From CAIXSC01 sp046349915 (GTDB lineage Bacteria; Planctomycetota; Planctomycetia; Pirellulales; Pirellulaceae), in contig JAXMBL010000003.1 in NCBI GenBank assembly GCA_046349915.1, forward strand, positions 2,232,001-2,296,000: a stretch of DNA of 64,000 bases. Reading direction: 5' to 3'. This document shows, one piece after another, positions 7,878-16,046 of the stretch. A program made the translations under genes and the position numbers. Within the stretch, counting starts at the first letter, position 1. The number at the start of each line of letters is the position of its first letter. The notes beneath the pieces are model-generated. The model did no database searches and was not told where the DNA came from. It saw only the letters and a list, made by a program, of their open reading frames with translations.

Positions 7878-9269
7878 CTAGTAGCTGTCGCTTCCCCCCA
7901 GCGTTTCTTCGACCTTGTCGGCTTGCCAGGCGATTGAAGTGACCACTTGGTTCATTTCAAAGCCTGTCGCGGTGTCGGCCATTTGATTGGCTTGCAAGAC
8001 GATCATATCGCCCGCGGGCGTCGATTGGATGGCGAATGCGCCATGGACCAACTGAGTGTTGAACTTCAGCAGCACGGTGGCGTTTTTGTCAGTGGCGGGT
8101 CCGCAATTCGAACTGTAGGCGATTAAGGCGTGCCCGCTGGGGGCTTTGCGCGAAAAATCGACCGTGACTACCTGCTTGCGTAGAGGGCCGACGGGAACAG
8201 TCACTTGCCACACGTCGCCATTCTCGACCACCGTCCAGCCACTCGACTGAATCACGGCTCGCAACATTTGTCGCGGGTCGCGTGGAGCGGGTGCGAGTCC
8301 GGAGAGGTCTAGACCTGCGAAGGCGCCAGCAGCGCCGGCCGCGGGCATGGCGGGGCCGACAGGAGCCGCGGCGGCTGGGTATCCCGGTGGGGCGGCTCCT
8401 GGCGCGACGCCGGGGCGGCCGGCGTTCAGCATCGCGTTGTGGATCATGCCAGGCATCAACATGCCAAAGCCGGCGCCGACGCCGAGTCCCATCGCATTGC
8501 CAGCCATGCCCGCGGGTCCCCCCTGCTCGGCCATCTTCGCCATGCTATTGGCCGCTTGATACAGCGTGAAGGCGTGCAAGTCGCCGATCGCCCCCATGCT
8601 CGATCGCGCATCGATCGCCTTCTGCACCTCTTCGGGCGGAGTAATCGCATTGATGAAAAAGTCGACTAACTCGAGGCCATACTTGGCGAAGTCGTCGGCC
8701 AGCTTCACGCGAGTGGCGGCGGCGACCTCTTCGAACTTCGCCGGCAAATCCAACAGACCGAACTGGGCGGTGCCCAGCACATCGGTCATCTTGGAGACGA
8801 TCAAGTCCTTGAGCCACGCGCTGATGTCGTCCGTCGAGTATTTACCCGAGGTGCCGACGACCTGCTGCACGAACAGCGTCGACTGCGTGACTCGAAACGA
8901 GAACTTGCCGAAGCTCCGCAGGCGAACGATACCAAAATCCTTGTCGCGAACCGTAATCGGCTGGCGAGTTCCCCATTTTTGATCGAGGAACGTCTGCTTG
9001 CCGACGAAGTAGACCTGCGCTTGGAACGGGGACTTTTCCCACGGAATTGTCAGCAAGCGAGTGAGGATCGGCACGTTCATGGTGGTGAGCGTATGTCGCC
9101 CCGGTCCGAACGTGTCGAGCGCTTTGCCGTCGCGGAAGAACACCGCTTCCTGATTTTCTTGCACAATCAGTTGGGCGCCGAGCTTGATGTCCCCCGAACC
9201 TTCCGCGGGGACTCGTTGCACCAGCGTATTGCCTGCTCGGTCAAAGAAATCAATGACTTCTAATCTCAT
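7878..9269 (-). CDS. SPFH-domain protein (virion core/YdjI-like)
   Basis: A 463-residue protein. Residues 1-230 form an SPFH/Band 7-type domain (GRHTLTTMNVPILTRLL, FGIVRLRSFGKFSFRVTQS, ANSMAKMAEQ after it) in the subgroup that begins without a transmembrane helix. A Gly/Pro/Ala-rich linker (260-325) leads to a C-terminal beta-rich domain (335-440, SSGWTVVENGDVWQVTVPVG PLRKQVVTVDF), which may bind a partner. Such proteins oligomerise at membranes, but a specific task is not known here. GAGGA precedes the ATG. The gene immediately upstream on the same strand (9421-9930) is a likely operon partner. Confidence 0.82.
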   Translation of the reverse strand: MRLEVIDFFDRAGNTLVQRVPAEGSGDIKLGAQLIVQENQEAVFFRDGKALDTFGPGRHTLTTMNVPILTRLLTIPWEKSPFQAQVYFVGKQTFLDQKWGTRQPITVRDKDFGIVRLRSFGKFSFRVTQSTLFVQQVVGTSGKYSTDDISAWLKDLIVSKMTDVLGTAQFGLLDLPAKFEEVAAATRVKLADDFAKYGLELVDFFINAITPPEEVQKAIDARSSMGAIGDLHAFTLYQAANSMAKMAEQGGPAGMAGNAMGLGVGAGFGMLMPGMIHNAMLNAGRPGVAPGAAPPGYPAAAAPVGPAMPAAGAAGAFAGLDLSGLAPAPRDPRQMLRAVIQSSGWTVVENGDVWQVTVPVGPLRKQVVTVDFSRKAPSGHALIAYSSNCGPATDKNATVLLKFNTQLVHGAFAIQSTPAGDMIVLQANQMADTATGFEMNQVVTSIAWQADKVEETLGGSDSY

Positions 9270-9420
9270 GGAATCCTCGTCTGTTCTCGTCTAGGGAGTG
9301 GGCGGTGGAAAGTGCGGTCATCTTCGGCTGGGACCGCTCGGCGATTGAGCATGTGTTCGCGATGCGAGTCAAGACTATACGCGATGGGGCTCGCAGCACC
9401 AGAGTAGCATGACCAGGGGC

Positions 9421-9930
9421 TCAGTCAGTGCCGCGCAGAATGTCGGCTCGCTGCGCGAACAGTTTATCGAGTTCTTCGATTTGACGGATCAGCGCGGTCG
9501 CTTTCGCCGCGGCGGTTCCCTCGGAGACTCCCAGTTTCTCCAGAGCGCCCGCCAGTCCCTCAGTGTCGTCGACCAGTCCTTGATCCAGTTGGTAGATGCG
9601 GTCGAGTTCATCTTCGCGAATGCGCACGAAGCCAAACATCGCACTGTAGCCTCGTTCGGCGCTGCGGATTTTCCCAATGAGACCGTCCAACTTCGCTCGC
9701 ACTCGTTCAAAAGCCGGCAAATCGTCCAACTTCATTTCGGCGACGAGCGACTGAAGGAATTCGTCGAGTCCTCGCTTGGCGGTTTGCAGGCGGTCAGCCA
9801 GCCAGACTCGTAGGAGATGATCGCTTTCGCGCCGATACTCCTGTTCCAGGTAACCGCGAAACCCGGGGACATACCGCAACATCGACTCGACAAAATTGCG
9901 ATCGGACGCGTGGCGACTCGGATCAACCAT
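9421..9930 (-). CDS. Uncharacterised helical protein upstream of SPFH gene
   Basis: A 169-residue, charged, almost wholly alpha-helical protein (MVDPSRHASDRNFVESMLRY, RYVPGFRGYLEQEYRRESDH, then AERGYSAMFGFVRIREDELD RIYQLDQGL). It has no signal peptide and no membrane segment. Its helical pattern and its place 150 bases upstream of the SPFH gene on the same strand suggest that the two act together, as seen for small helical partners of stomatin/YdjI-like proteins; this is inference. CAGGAG lies eight bases before the ATG, supporting the start. Confidence 0.7.
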   Translation of the reverse strand: MVDPSRHASDRNFVESMLRYVPGFRGYLEQEYRRESDHLLRVWLADRLQTAKRGLDEFLQSLVAEMKLDDLPAFERVRAKLDGLIGKIRSAERGYSAMFGFVRIREDELDRIYQLDQGLVDDTEGLAGALEKLGVSEGTAAAKATALIRQIEELDKLFAQRADILRGTD

Positions 9931-10225
9931 CGAATTGCTCCTGAAGAAAAGTGTGCGGACTATCGGCCGCGCGTGGCGTTATCTTACGGAACGAGCGATC
10001 AATCGGCGACATGGGGACGGCGGATCAACTCATGTCCCAATCACGCCGGTATGCGGTGAAGGCAGAACGTCGCCTGGATCGCGAAACTGGCCGACTTCCA
10101 GGTCGCGAAGAGACGTCTGCGGGGCCCAAAGATTGACCTGGATGTCTCGTGGTTCCTTTGCTACAGTCCGCCCGCTCATTGCTTGTGTGCTCCTGTTCGT
10201 TGGGTCCCTTTGGGAGTCGTGAACC

Positions 10226-10942
10226 GTGCCGCGCCATCCGCGACTCGCTCCTATTCGTCGTTTTGCCGTAAGTCTTGGCCTGATGTTCGCTTTGTCGGGG
10301 TGCGCGGATGGTCCGTTCGGACTGGCTCGCTATAACCCCGTGCTGATCGACGAATGGAAGCAGGACGAAAAATACGGCGCCTCCTTCCACAAACGGCTGG
10401 AGGAAATGCAGGAGTGGGAAAGCAACGCGGCCAGTCTACCCGCCGCGCAGCAAATGCAGATCTCACAGCAACTTAACGAGTTGGTGCGGAGCGAGCAGAA
10501 TGTCGTGCTTGTCGCTCAAGCCGTACGCACTCAAGCCGCATTGCCCCAGGAGTCCGCGCTCGAGACACTCCGGTTTGCTACCACTCACCCACAGTCCGAA
10601 GTGCGGATCGCCGCATGTCGAGCATGGGCTCGGAAGGGTGGAACCGAAGCCGCCGAAACACTGGCCCGCGTCCTCGGCAGCGATACCGACATCGACGTAC
10701 GCGTCGAGGCCGCTCGGGAACTGAAACGTTTCCCCTCCCCTGCCACGATCCAGTCGCTCGGAGTGGCGCTAGACGATCCCAATCCTGCGTTGCAACACCG
10801 CTGCGTCGAGTCGCTGAAGCTGGTGACTGGAAAGAACTATGGCGAGGATGTGCGAGCATGGCGCGAATATGTCGCCAGCGGACAGGCTCAACCCTCAGCC
10901 GCACCCAGCATCGCCGATCGAGTGTTCGGCGTCTTCCGCTAG
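10226..10942 (+). CDS. HEAT-repeat lipoprotein
   Basis: A 238-residue protein. The N-terminus has a basic start, a hydrophobic segment and a lipobox (ALSGC, cysteine at about 26), so it should be anchored as a lipoprotein. Residues 110-215 contain HEAT-type repeats (SALETLRFATTHPQSEVRIA ACRAWARKGG; DIDVRVEAARELKRF; DDPNPALQHRCVESLKLVTG), which form a curved helical scaffold for protein binding. It ends with a typical last repeat plus YGEDVRAWREYV. The start is GTG 10226, preceded by GGGAG. It is probably an envelope scaffold; no catalytic feature is seen. Confidence 0.75.
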   Translation: MPRHPRLAPIRRFAVSLGLMFALSGCADGPFGLARYNPVLIDEWKQDEKYGASFHKRLEEMQEWESNAASLPAAQQMQISQQLNELVRSEQNVVLVAQAVRTQAALPQESALETLRFATTHPQSEVRIAACRAWARKGGTEAAETLARVLGSDTDIDVRVEAARELKRFPSPATIQSLGVALDDPNPALQHRCVESLKLVTGKNYGEDVRAWREYVASGQAQPSAAPSIADRVFGVFR

Positions 10943-11309
10943 TGCTTTGGTTAAGTTCCAGAGTTGGCCCCCGTACGACGGACTTCTAGTCCGTCGAACC
11001 GTAGCGAACCGAACCGGTTGCACGGCAGTCCTGAGGGGTTGCGGCGGAGCGACGGACTAGAAGTCCGTCGTACAGAGGAGGCGACGGACTAGAAGTCCGT
11101 CGTACGTCCAAACGGACCTCAATCTTCGTGGTTCTCCGAGAAGCTGGTGAAGCTGCGTGGTCTGCGACGCTGCCCAGGTGGGTGGTATGGACAAGTCGTG
11201 GGGGAGCGCTTGGAATTCCCGAGCGGAATGACCGATATCCCTTTACTGACCGCGCGGTGCAGGGAACGTGCCGCGCTGCCCATTCTCCTTCCCCCCCCGC
11301 TTGGACGCC
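10943..11309. repeat. Intergenic stretch with palindromic cluster E (3 copies)
   Basis: Three copies of the ACGGACT palindrome at 10973-10996, 11050-11073 and 11082-11105, directly downstream of the HEAT gene. The rest (11106-11309) holds nothing I can identify, apart from the leader of the next gene. Confidence 0.85.
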
Positions 11310-12734
11310 ATGACTCGGACAAAACTATCCCTGTGCGCTTTCCTGAGTTCAGTGCTCTGGATCAACGCTCCCGTGGTTCCCTCCTCTGCCCAAGAGCTGG
11401 TTGGAGGCAATCCAGCCGCCGTTGAAGCGAGGGAAGAGGAGACGACAGAGCTCGAATCTTCGTCGGCTTCACCGATGGACGGGGAAACTGCGGACGGGGC
11501 AACTGCCACCGCGGAGAAAAAGACGGCGAAGGGCGATACCGGCGAGTCGTCGGCAGATGAGGCGGAACGTCCCGCGGCAAAACCGTCCGACGAACCCACT
11601 CGCAATGGCGTCGACCGCGATGCGGCGGAAGGGAAGTTGGCGGAAGGTCGAGCGGTCGAGGAACCCAAGACATTAGGCGCCGGGACGGAAGCGAGCGCTG
11701 TGCCGGTCGAAACGGAAGAGCTGTCGCCCGAGATGGAGCGATTGCGCGAACGATTGCGAGCGACTCTGGCATCGTATTACCACGAGCCAATCAGCACTTC
11801 GAGCTACAGTCCTTGGGGAATCATGCACGCGTTGATCGCCTACGGCGTCGACACGGAGGTCTACGCGGGAGACCGTAAAGTCAATGCTGTTGGTTGGTTG
11901 TGTTACAACGGCGTCTGCCGCGGCCAGCAGTTGATGTATGTGGAAAACGGTAAATTGCGAGTGCGAATTGGGCCGGGAGTCCAAGGGCATCCCGGGCAAT
12001 TCCTGGCGATGTTGGCTCAATCCCGGGTCCGTACCGATTTCCCCATCAAGGTGGACGGCCAGGACTTTACGGTGGCCGACCTGATCGAATCCGAAAAAGA
12101 GTCGTGCCGAGCCCGCACGGAATTGACGTTCCTGCTGATCGCGATGTCGCATTATTTGAAGACCGATGCCAAATGGAAAAGCGACATCGGAGAAGATTGG
12201 AGCATTCCTCGGCTGATCAAGGAAGAATTGGCTCAACCTGTGGTAGGTTCCGCGTGCGGTGGTACTCACCGCATGACCGGATTCAGCTATGCCGTGAACA
12301 AGCGGGAAAAGATGGGCGAGGTCTTCGACGGACAGTGGCTGCGAGCCCAGAAGTTCGTGAATTCGTACCACGACTATATTTTCAAGCTGCAGAACTCGGA
12401 TGGCAGCTTCAGCACAAACTGGTTTGCAGGCCGTGGCGACACGGGTGAAATCAAACGGCACTTAGAGACCACGGGGCACATGCTGGAGTGGCTGGTCTGC
12501 TCGCTGCCCAAGGACCAATTGGATGATCCGCGAGTGGTTGCCGCCGTCGATCATCTGACGACGATTTTCGAGAATGGCCATCGTCAGCGGCAGAAGTGGG
12601 AAATTGGTCCCCGCGGCCACGGTTTGCACGCCTTGGCCCTGTACGCCGAACGCCGATTTGGCGACAAGCCTGGCAGCCGCGATCTGGTGCTCGCCAAGAA
12701 AACGACTTCGACGACGAAGTCGAGTCGTCGGTAG
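11310..12734 (+). CDS. Uncharacterised secreted protein, acidic linker plus helical domain
   Basis: A 474-residue protein beginning MTRTKLSLCAFLSSVLWINA with a signal peptide ending near VVPSSAQE. Residues 35-140 are an acidic, low-complexity Glu/Ala/Thr linker. From about 150 to 465 there is a compact helical domain with SSYSPWGIMHALIAYGVDTE, GHPGQFLAMLAQ, CGGTHRMTGFSYAVNKR, NSDGSFSTNWF and GPRGHGLHALALYAERRFG. The pattern of repeated helical pairs with NSDGSFS recalls terpene-cyclase/prenyltransferase toroids. The catalytic aspartate motif of such enzymes is not evident, so I do not assign an enzyme activity. ATG 11310 is chosen because it starts the signal peptide. Confidence 0.65.
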   Translation: MTRTKLSLCAFLSSVLWINAPVVPSSAQELVGGNPAAVEAREEETTELESSSASPMDGETADGATATAEKKTAKGDTGESSADEAERPAAKPSDEPTRNGVDRDAAEGKLAEGRAVEEPKTLGAGTEASAVPVETEELSPEMERLRERLRATLASYYHEPISTSSYSPWGIMHALIAYGVDTEVYAGDRKVNAVGWLCYNGVCRGQQLMYVENGKLRVRIGPGVQGHPGQFLAMLAQSRVRTDFPIKVDGQDFTVADLIESEKESCRARTELTFLLIAMSHYLKTDAKWKSDIGEDWSIPRLIKEELAQPVVGSACGGTHRMTGFSYAVNKREKMGEVFDGQWLRAQKFVNSYHDYIFKLQNSDGSFSTNWFAGRGDTGEIKRHLETTGHMLEWLVCSLPKDQLDDPRVVAAVDHLTTIFENGHRQRQKWEIGPRGHGLHALALYAERRFGDKPGSRDLVLAKKTTSTTKSSRR

Positions 12735-12879
12735 GATTGCAAAGCGCTAAGTCGGCGGTAAACCGCGTTGCCGAAACGGTGGAAAGAACCTAACATTCCC
12801 GGTCCGACCAGTACTTTGTCGCTGAGTGCTGGGGACTGGGCTCACAAGGTCGCCTCCACCACCGGGAATCGCCGTTTCG

Positions 12880-13806
12880 ATGAAGGTCGCGCGTTTCGAT
12901 GAATCGTTCGAGCGAATCATGGGCGTGGCTCGCCATCTCATGGACGCCACGTCCGCGGACTCGTTGTTGATTTTGGTCGACGAGCCTACCGACTGGGAAG
13001 CTCTTAAGCAGGCCGCCGGTGAAACTCGCATTGTGTTGGCTTCGGACGAAATCGAAGCGATCGAGGGAGCAGATGAAGCGGGGCTAGCGGCGGTAGTCGT
13101 CGAGATGGGCGAGGCGCCGGTCTCGGAAAAACTCACCCAGGCCTTGCTCTTGGCTGTCGCTCGTGAGCTGCTCGCCCCTGGCGCAGCGGTAGTGGCGATC
13201 TACAGTGCGTTCGAGGCGGGGCGGATGGATTCCGTCAGCTTCATACATCTCGAAGAGCATCTTGGTCGGCTGACCGCGCGCGATTTGCAACGCTTGGTAA
13301 CCAGCGTGCCGCTCGACACCCTCAAGGCGGTAGTCGATCTGGCGATCGAAATTGGACGGGAAGGACGCGAAGGAACTCCCGTCGGCTCGCTATTCGTCGT
13401 GGGGGACACTCGCCGAGTGCTCCAGCACATTCACCCGGCCGGGTTTGATCCTGTAAAGGGCTATAGTCGCAAGGAACGTAATTTGCGCGACGCTCGCGTC
13501 CGCGAAGCGATTAAGGAAATCGCCCCGCTGGACGGCGCTTTCATCGTGTCGGCCGATGGGACGGTCGAGAAAGCCTGCCAGTTGATCGATGCCGCTCACG
13601 CTAGTCTGACTCTTTCCAAGGGGTTGGGCTCGCGGCATTGGGCCGCCGCCGCCATCAGCAAGATCACCGCCGCGGTCGCGGTCGCCGTCAGTCAGTCCAA
13701 CGGGACCGTTCGGCTGTTTCAGAACGGTGAAGTCATTCTGCGGATTGAACCGTTCCGGCGCGCGATGAAGTGGAAGGCGTCCGAGGCCGAAACCACGGAT
13801 GAATAG
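12880..13806 (+). CDS. Diadenylate cyclase (DAC/DisA_N) domain protein
   Basis: A 308-residue cytoplasmic protein. The C-terminal part (about 165-300) is a DisA_N/DAC domain, which makes cyclic di-AMP from two ATP. It has the DGA motif (residues 218-220, LDGAFIVSADGTV) and the second motif as GLGSRHWAAAAIS (RHW at 252-254, where most family members have RHR). The N-terminal 160 residues are not the membrane segment of CdaA nor the usual DisA layout, but a separate alpha/beta domain with a phosphate-binding-like VVEMGEAPVSEKL. Whether the RHW form is active is open. ATG 12880 starts the first credible domain; upstream in-frame codons look non-coding. Confidence 0.75.
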   Translation: MKVARFDESFERIMGVARHLMDATSADSLLILVDEPTDWEALKQAAGETRIVLASDEIEAIEGADEAGLAAVVVEMGEAPVSEKLTQALLLAVARELLAPGAAVVAIYSAFEAGRMDSVSFIHLEEHLGRLTARDLQRLVTSVPLDTLKAVVDLAIEIGREGREGTPVGSLFVVGDTRRVLQHIHPAGFDPVKGYSRKERNLRDARVREAIKEIAPLDGAFIVSADGTVEKACQLIDAAHASLTLSKGLGSRHWAAAAISKITAAVAVAVSQSNGTVRLFQNGEVILRIEPFRRAMKWKASEAETTDE

Positions 13807-14061
13807 TCAGCGGCTGCGTTGGCAGCCGGACGAAAAAAAACTACCAGCAGACCCACATTATCGAACAAAGGCGAAGCTGGGGAAGGCGGGCGAGAGAGGC
13901 GGTTTGGCGAGTGATTGATTTGTGACCGCCTTCCGCAGCTTCGTCTTTGATCGATAAGGCATTGCGCGAGGCCTCTGCAACCTACCAGAATTGGTTCCAG
14001 AATCGACCTTGGCCAAGGAACGGCGAACGCCCAAGATGGCTCCTCGACAAGGAGGTGTCTG

Positions 14062-14648
14062 ATGTGGCGAGAACTTTTGCAACAAGGCAAAGACGTCATC
14101 CAACAGTTCTGCCGTCGGCTGCGTGGCGCGGACCGACGAGTGTTTCAGGCGGAGGTCGCCACGGAGGACTGCGGCGGAAGTCCGCGGCGCGCCGAGTCGA
14201 TGTTCGGCTGGTGTCGCCAGGCAGTGCAGGAGGGTTTGATCGAGCAGGAATATCAGGTCGATCTTCTGCCCCATTTTGCTCGTCGCGGTCGACGGACCTG
14301 TGAAGCTCAGTCGCCCACTTTGGCCCGCGTGTCGACTTCATCGCGGATGGCATCGAGCCTTACCACAGCAAGTACAATCCGGTGGAACGTTGTTGGAACT
14401 GCCTGGAACGACATTGGAATGGGGCGTTGCTGACCGACGTGAACACCGTGTTGCAGTGGGCGCAGACGATGACTTGGAAGGGCCTTCATCCCATCGTGCA
14501 GTGGGTGACCACGACGTACGAACGTGGCAAGCGAATCAGCCGCCAGGCGTTTGCTCCCCTGGCGCAACACCTCCAACGTTCCCAGACGCTCCCGCGTTGG
14601 AGCGTCCTGATCGAACCGCTACGAGCAGGCCCGGCACCCGCGGAATAG
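14062..14648 (+). pseudogene. Transposase remnant (ISAzo13-like), core deleted and frameshifted
   Basis: The N-terminal frame starts at ATG 14062, six bases after GGAGG, and reads MWRELLQQGKDVIQQFCRRL... with GGSPRRAESMFGWCRQAVQE, a helix-turn-helix segment as in ISAzo13-type transposases. Near 14325 the sequence jumps to another frame, which continues VDFIADGIEPYHSKYNPVER CWNCLERHWNGALL and TMTWKGLHPIVQWV, the C-terminal end of the same family, stopping at 14648. The DDE catalytic core between them, probably 200 residues or more, is missing. Family assignment rests on recall of the C-terminal motif. Confidence 0.7.
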
Positions 14649-14683
14649 AGACAGGCAGCTACGGCGCCCGCCATCGCTTCGTG

Positions 14684-14811
14684 GCACGGACAATCATTGT
14701 TCGTCCGCACTGCCGAAGGTCTGCTCGGAACCGACCGCTCCGCGCTACGGTCGGGCCGACCTGGGTAAGCATGGCTGGAAAGGAGGATTGGGCGGCCACA
14801 GTCTCACGCCC
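14684..14811. repeat. Dispersed repeat, copy 1 (second copy at 53.95 kb)
   Basis: The segment from CACGGACAATCATTGTTCG through GGATTGGGCGGCCACAGTC is repeated in inverted orientation at about 53952-54080. Its right half forms the left arm of a hairpin (14761-14798 with 14825-14863). It lies inside the 36-bp-bounded element here, but is free-standing at 53.95 kb. Confidence 0.75.
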
Positions 14812-14926
14812 ATCCAAACTATCTCTGGCCGCCCAATCCCGCATTCCAGCCATGCTTACCCAGGAGTGGGTCTGCTGGTAGTTTTTTTTCGTCCGGCTGC
14901 CTTGGTGGTGACACCACGAATCATGC

Positions 14927-15160
14927 CTAACGACCACAGCTGCCCGTGCCGCACCATGGCGCCCCACAGCCGCCCGCGGGCGGCGAGGGTTGACAGACGG
15001 GCAGCGAACCGCCGCCGTCCTTGACATGAGCGGCGGGGACGCTGAATTCCTTCTCCAGCTTCTGGCAGCCGCATTGCGGGCAGGTGGGAGTTTCCTGGCC
15101 GCGCACCAAGACTTCGAAGTGTGACGAACAGTTTTGGCAAGCGTATTCGTACAATGGCAT
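14927..15160 (-). CDS. FmdB-family zinc-ribbon protein
   Basis: A 77-residue protein opening MPLYEYACQNCSSHFEVLVR, the hallmark of the FmdB/CxxC regulatory-type small zinc ribbons. Two CxxC knuckles (CQNC at about 8-11 and CPQCG at about 28-32) should bind one zinc. The tail is unusual, with four further cysteines (VCQP, GGCGAPWCGTGSC), which could hold a second metal. The start at 15160 has a purine-rich GAGAGGAAGAG stretch upstream. It is divergent from nnrE, 39 bases apart. Function is uncertain in this family. Confidence 0.85.
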   Translation of the reverse strand: MPLYEYACQNCSSHFEVLVRGQETPTCPQCGCQKLEKEFSVPAAHVKDGGGSLPVCQPSPPAGGCGAPWCGTGSCGR

Positions 15161-15199
15161 GGCCGCTCTTCCTCTCGCTCCTGATGGGGGACTGTTTCC

Positions 15200-15877
15200 A
15201 TGAATACCGCAAGCCTGACGCGACAGCAAGCCCGCGAACTCGACCGGCGCGCGAGCAGCGAATATGGGGTGCCCAGCATTGTCTTGATGGAGAACGCCGG
15301 TCGCGGTTGCGTCGACTTACTCGAGCAACTCGGCATCCAGGGGCCCATCGCCTTGGTCTGTGGTAAGGGCAATAATGGCGGAGATGGCCTCGTCATGGCT
15401 CGTCATCTCGACCTACGAGGCTACCCAGTGCGAATGTTGTGGGTGGGAGATTTTACCGACAATCCGCCAGACGCCGCGACAAATGCCGCTATTGTCGAAC
15501 GCATGCGACTCCCCTGCACTCGCCTCGACAGTGGTTCGCCCAACTGGGCCGAGGTGCGAGCGGTGTTGGAAGGAGTCGATTGGGTTGTCGATGCGCTGTT
15601 GGGCACGGGCGCTCGCGGTGATCCACGTCCGCCTCTGGACGCCCTGCTCCGACTACTGAATGACCAGCCCGCGCGCAAGTTCGCCGTGGATGTTCCGAGC
15701 GGCCTGGATGCCGATACTGGACAGGCCGGCTCGCCGACGTTTCGAGCCGACCACACATGCACGTTTGTTGCGCCCAAGGTCGGTTTTCGGGCGCCCGAAG
15801 CCGCTCACTGGCTCGGACAATTGCATGTCGCCGACATCGGCGCCCCGCGCTGCTTGATCAATGAGATCAGCCATTAG
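15200..15877 (+). CDS. nnrE: NAD(P)H-hydrate epimerase (YjeF N-terminal type)
   Basis: This enzyme epimerises damaged (R)-NAD(P)H hydrate so that the paired dehydratase can repair it. The 225 aa cover the YjeF_N domain only: SIVLMENAGRGCVDLL, the nucleotide loop VCGKGNNGGDGLVMARHL, VDALLGTGARGDPRPP and a conserved VDVPSGLDADTG. The NnrD dehydratase domain, fused in many bacteria, is not present here or adjacent. A strong hairpin follows the stop at 15948-15979. Confidence 0.9.
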   Translation: MNTASLTRQQARELDRRASSEYGVPSIVLMENAGRGCVDLLEQLGIQGPIALVCGKGNNGGDGLVMARHLDLRGYPVRMLWVGDFTDNPPDAATNAAIVERMRLPCTRLDSGSPNWAEVRAVLEGVDWVVDALLGTGARGDPRPPLDALLRLLNDQPARKFAVDVPSGLDADTGQAGSPTFRADHTCTFVAPKVGFRAPEAAHWLGQLHVADIGAPRCLINEISH

Positions 15878-15947
15878 CCGGACAGCGTTTGGCTGTCTGA
15901 GTGTAGGCGATCTGAGCCGGACTGATGACGTCCAGTCAAATAGAGTC

Positions 15948-15979
15948 GGGCGGCGAGGAGGTTGCCCTCCGCGCCGCCC
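15948..15979. terminator. GC-rich hairpin between convergent genes
   Basis: GGGCGGCG and AGGAGG pair with CCTCC and CGCCGCCC around a three-base loop. No T run follows, so a terminator role for nnrE (+) and the next gene (-) is only likely, not certain. Confidence 0.45.
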
Positions 15980-16046
15980 GCTCCCCAATCGCTCCCGGTC
16001 TTGAGACTCGGGGTTAACCCGAGTGAATCGACGGGGCTTTAACTCG

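Larger units (their letters stand above)
13821..14901. mobile_element. 1.08-kb element bounded by perfect 36-bp inverted repeats
   Basis: The ends 13821-13856 and 14866-14901 are exact reverse complements over 36 bases, including an 8-A/8-T run. Nested inside are a 32-bp imperfect inverted pair at the left (13858-13889 / 13926-13957), a gutted transposase (14062-14648), and a 38-bp inverted pair at the right (14761-14798 / 14825-14863). I see no clear target duplication; TT borders both ends. This looks like a composite or nested non-autonomous insertion, no longer able to move by itself. Confidence 0.75.
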
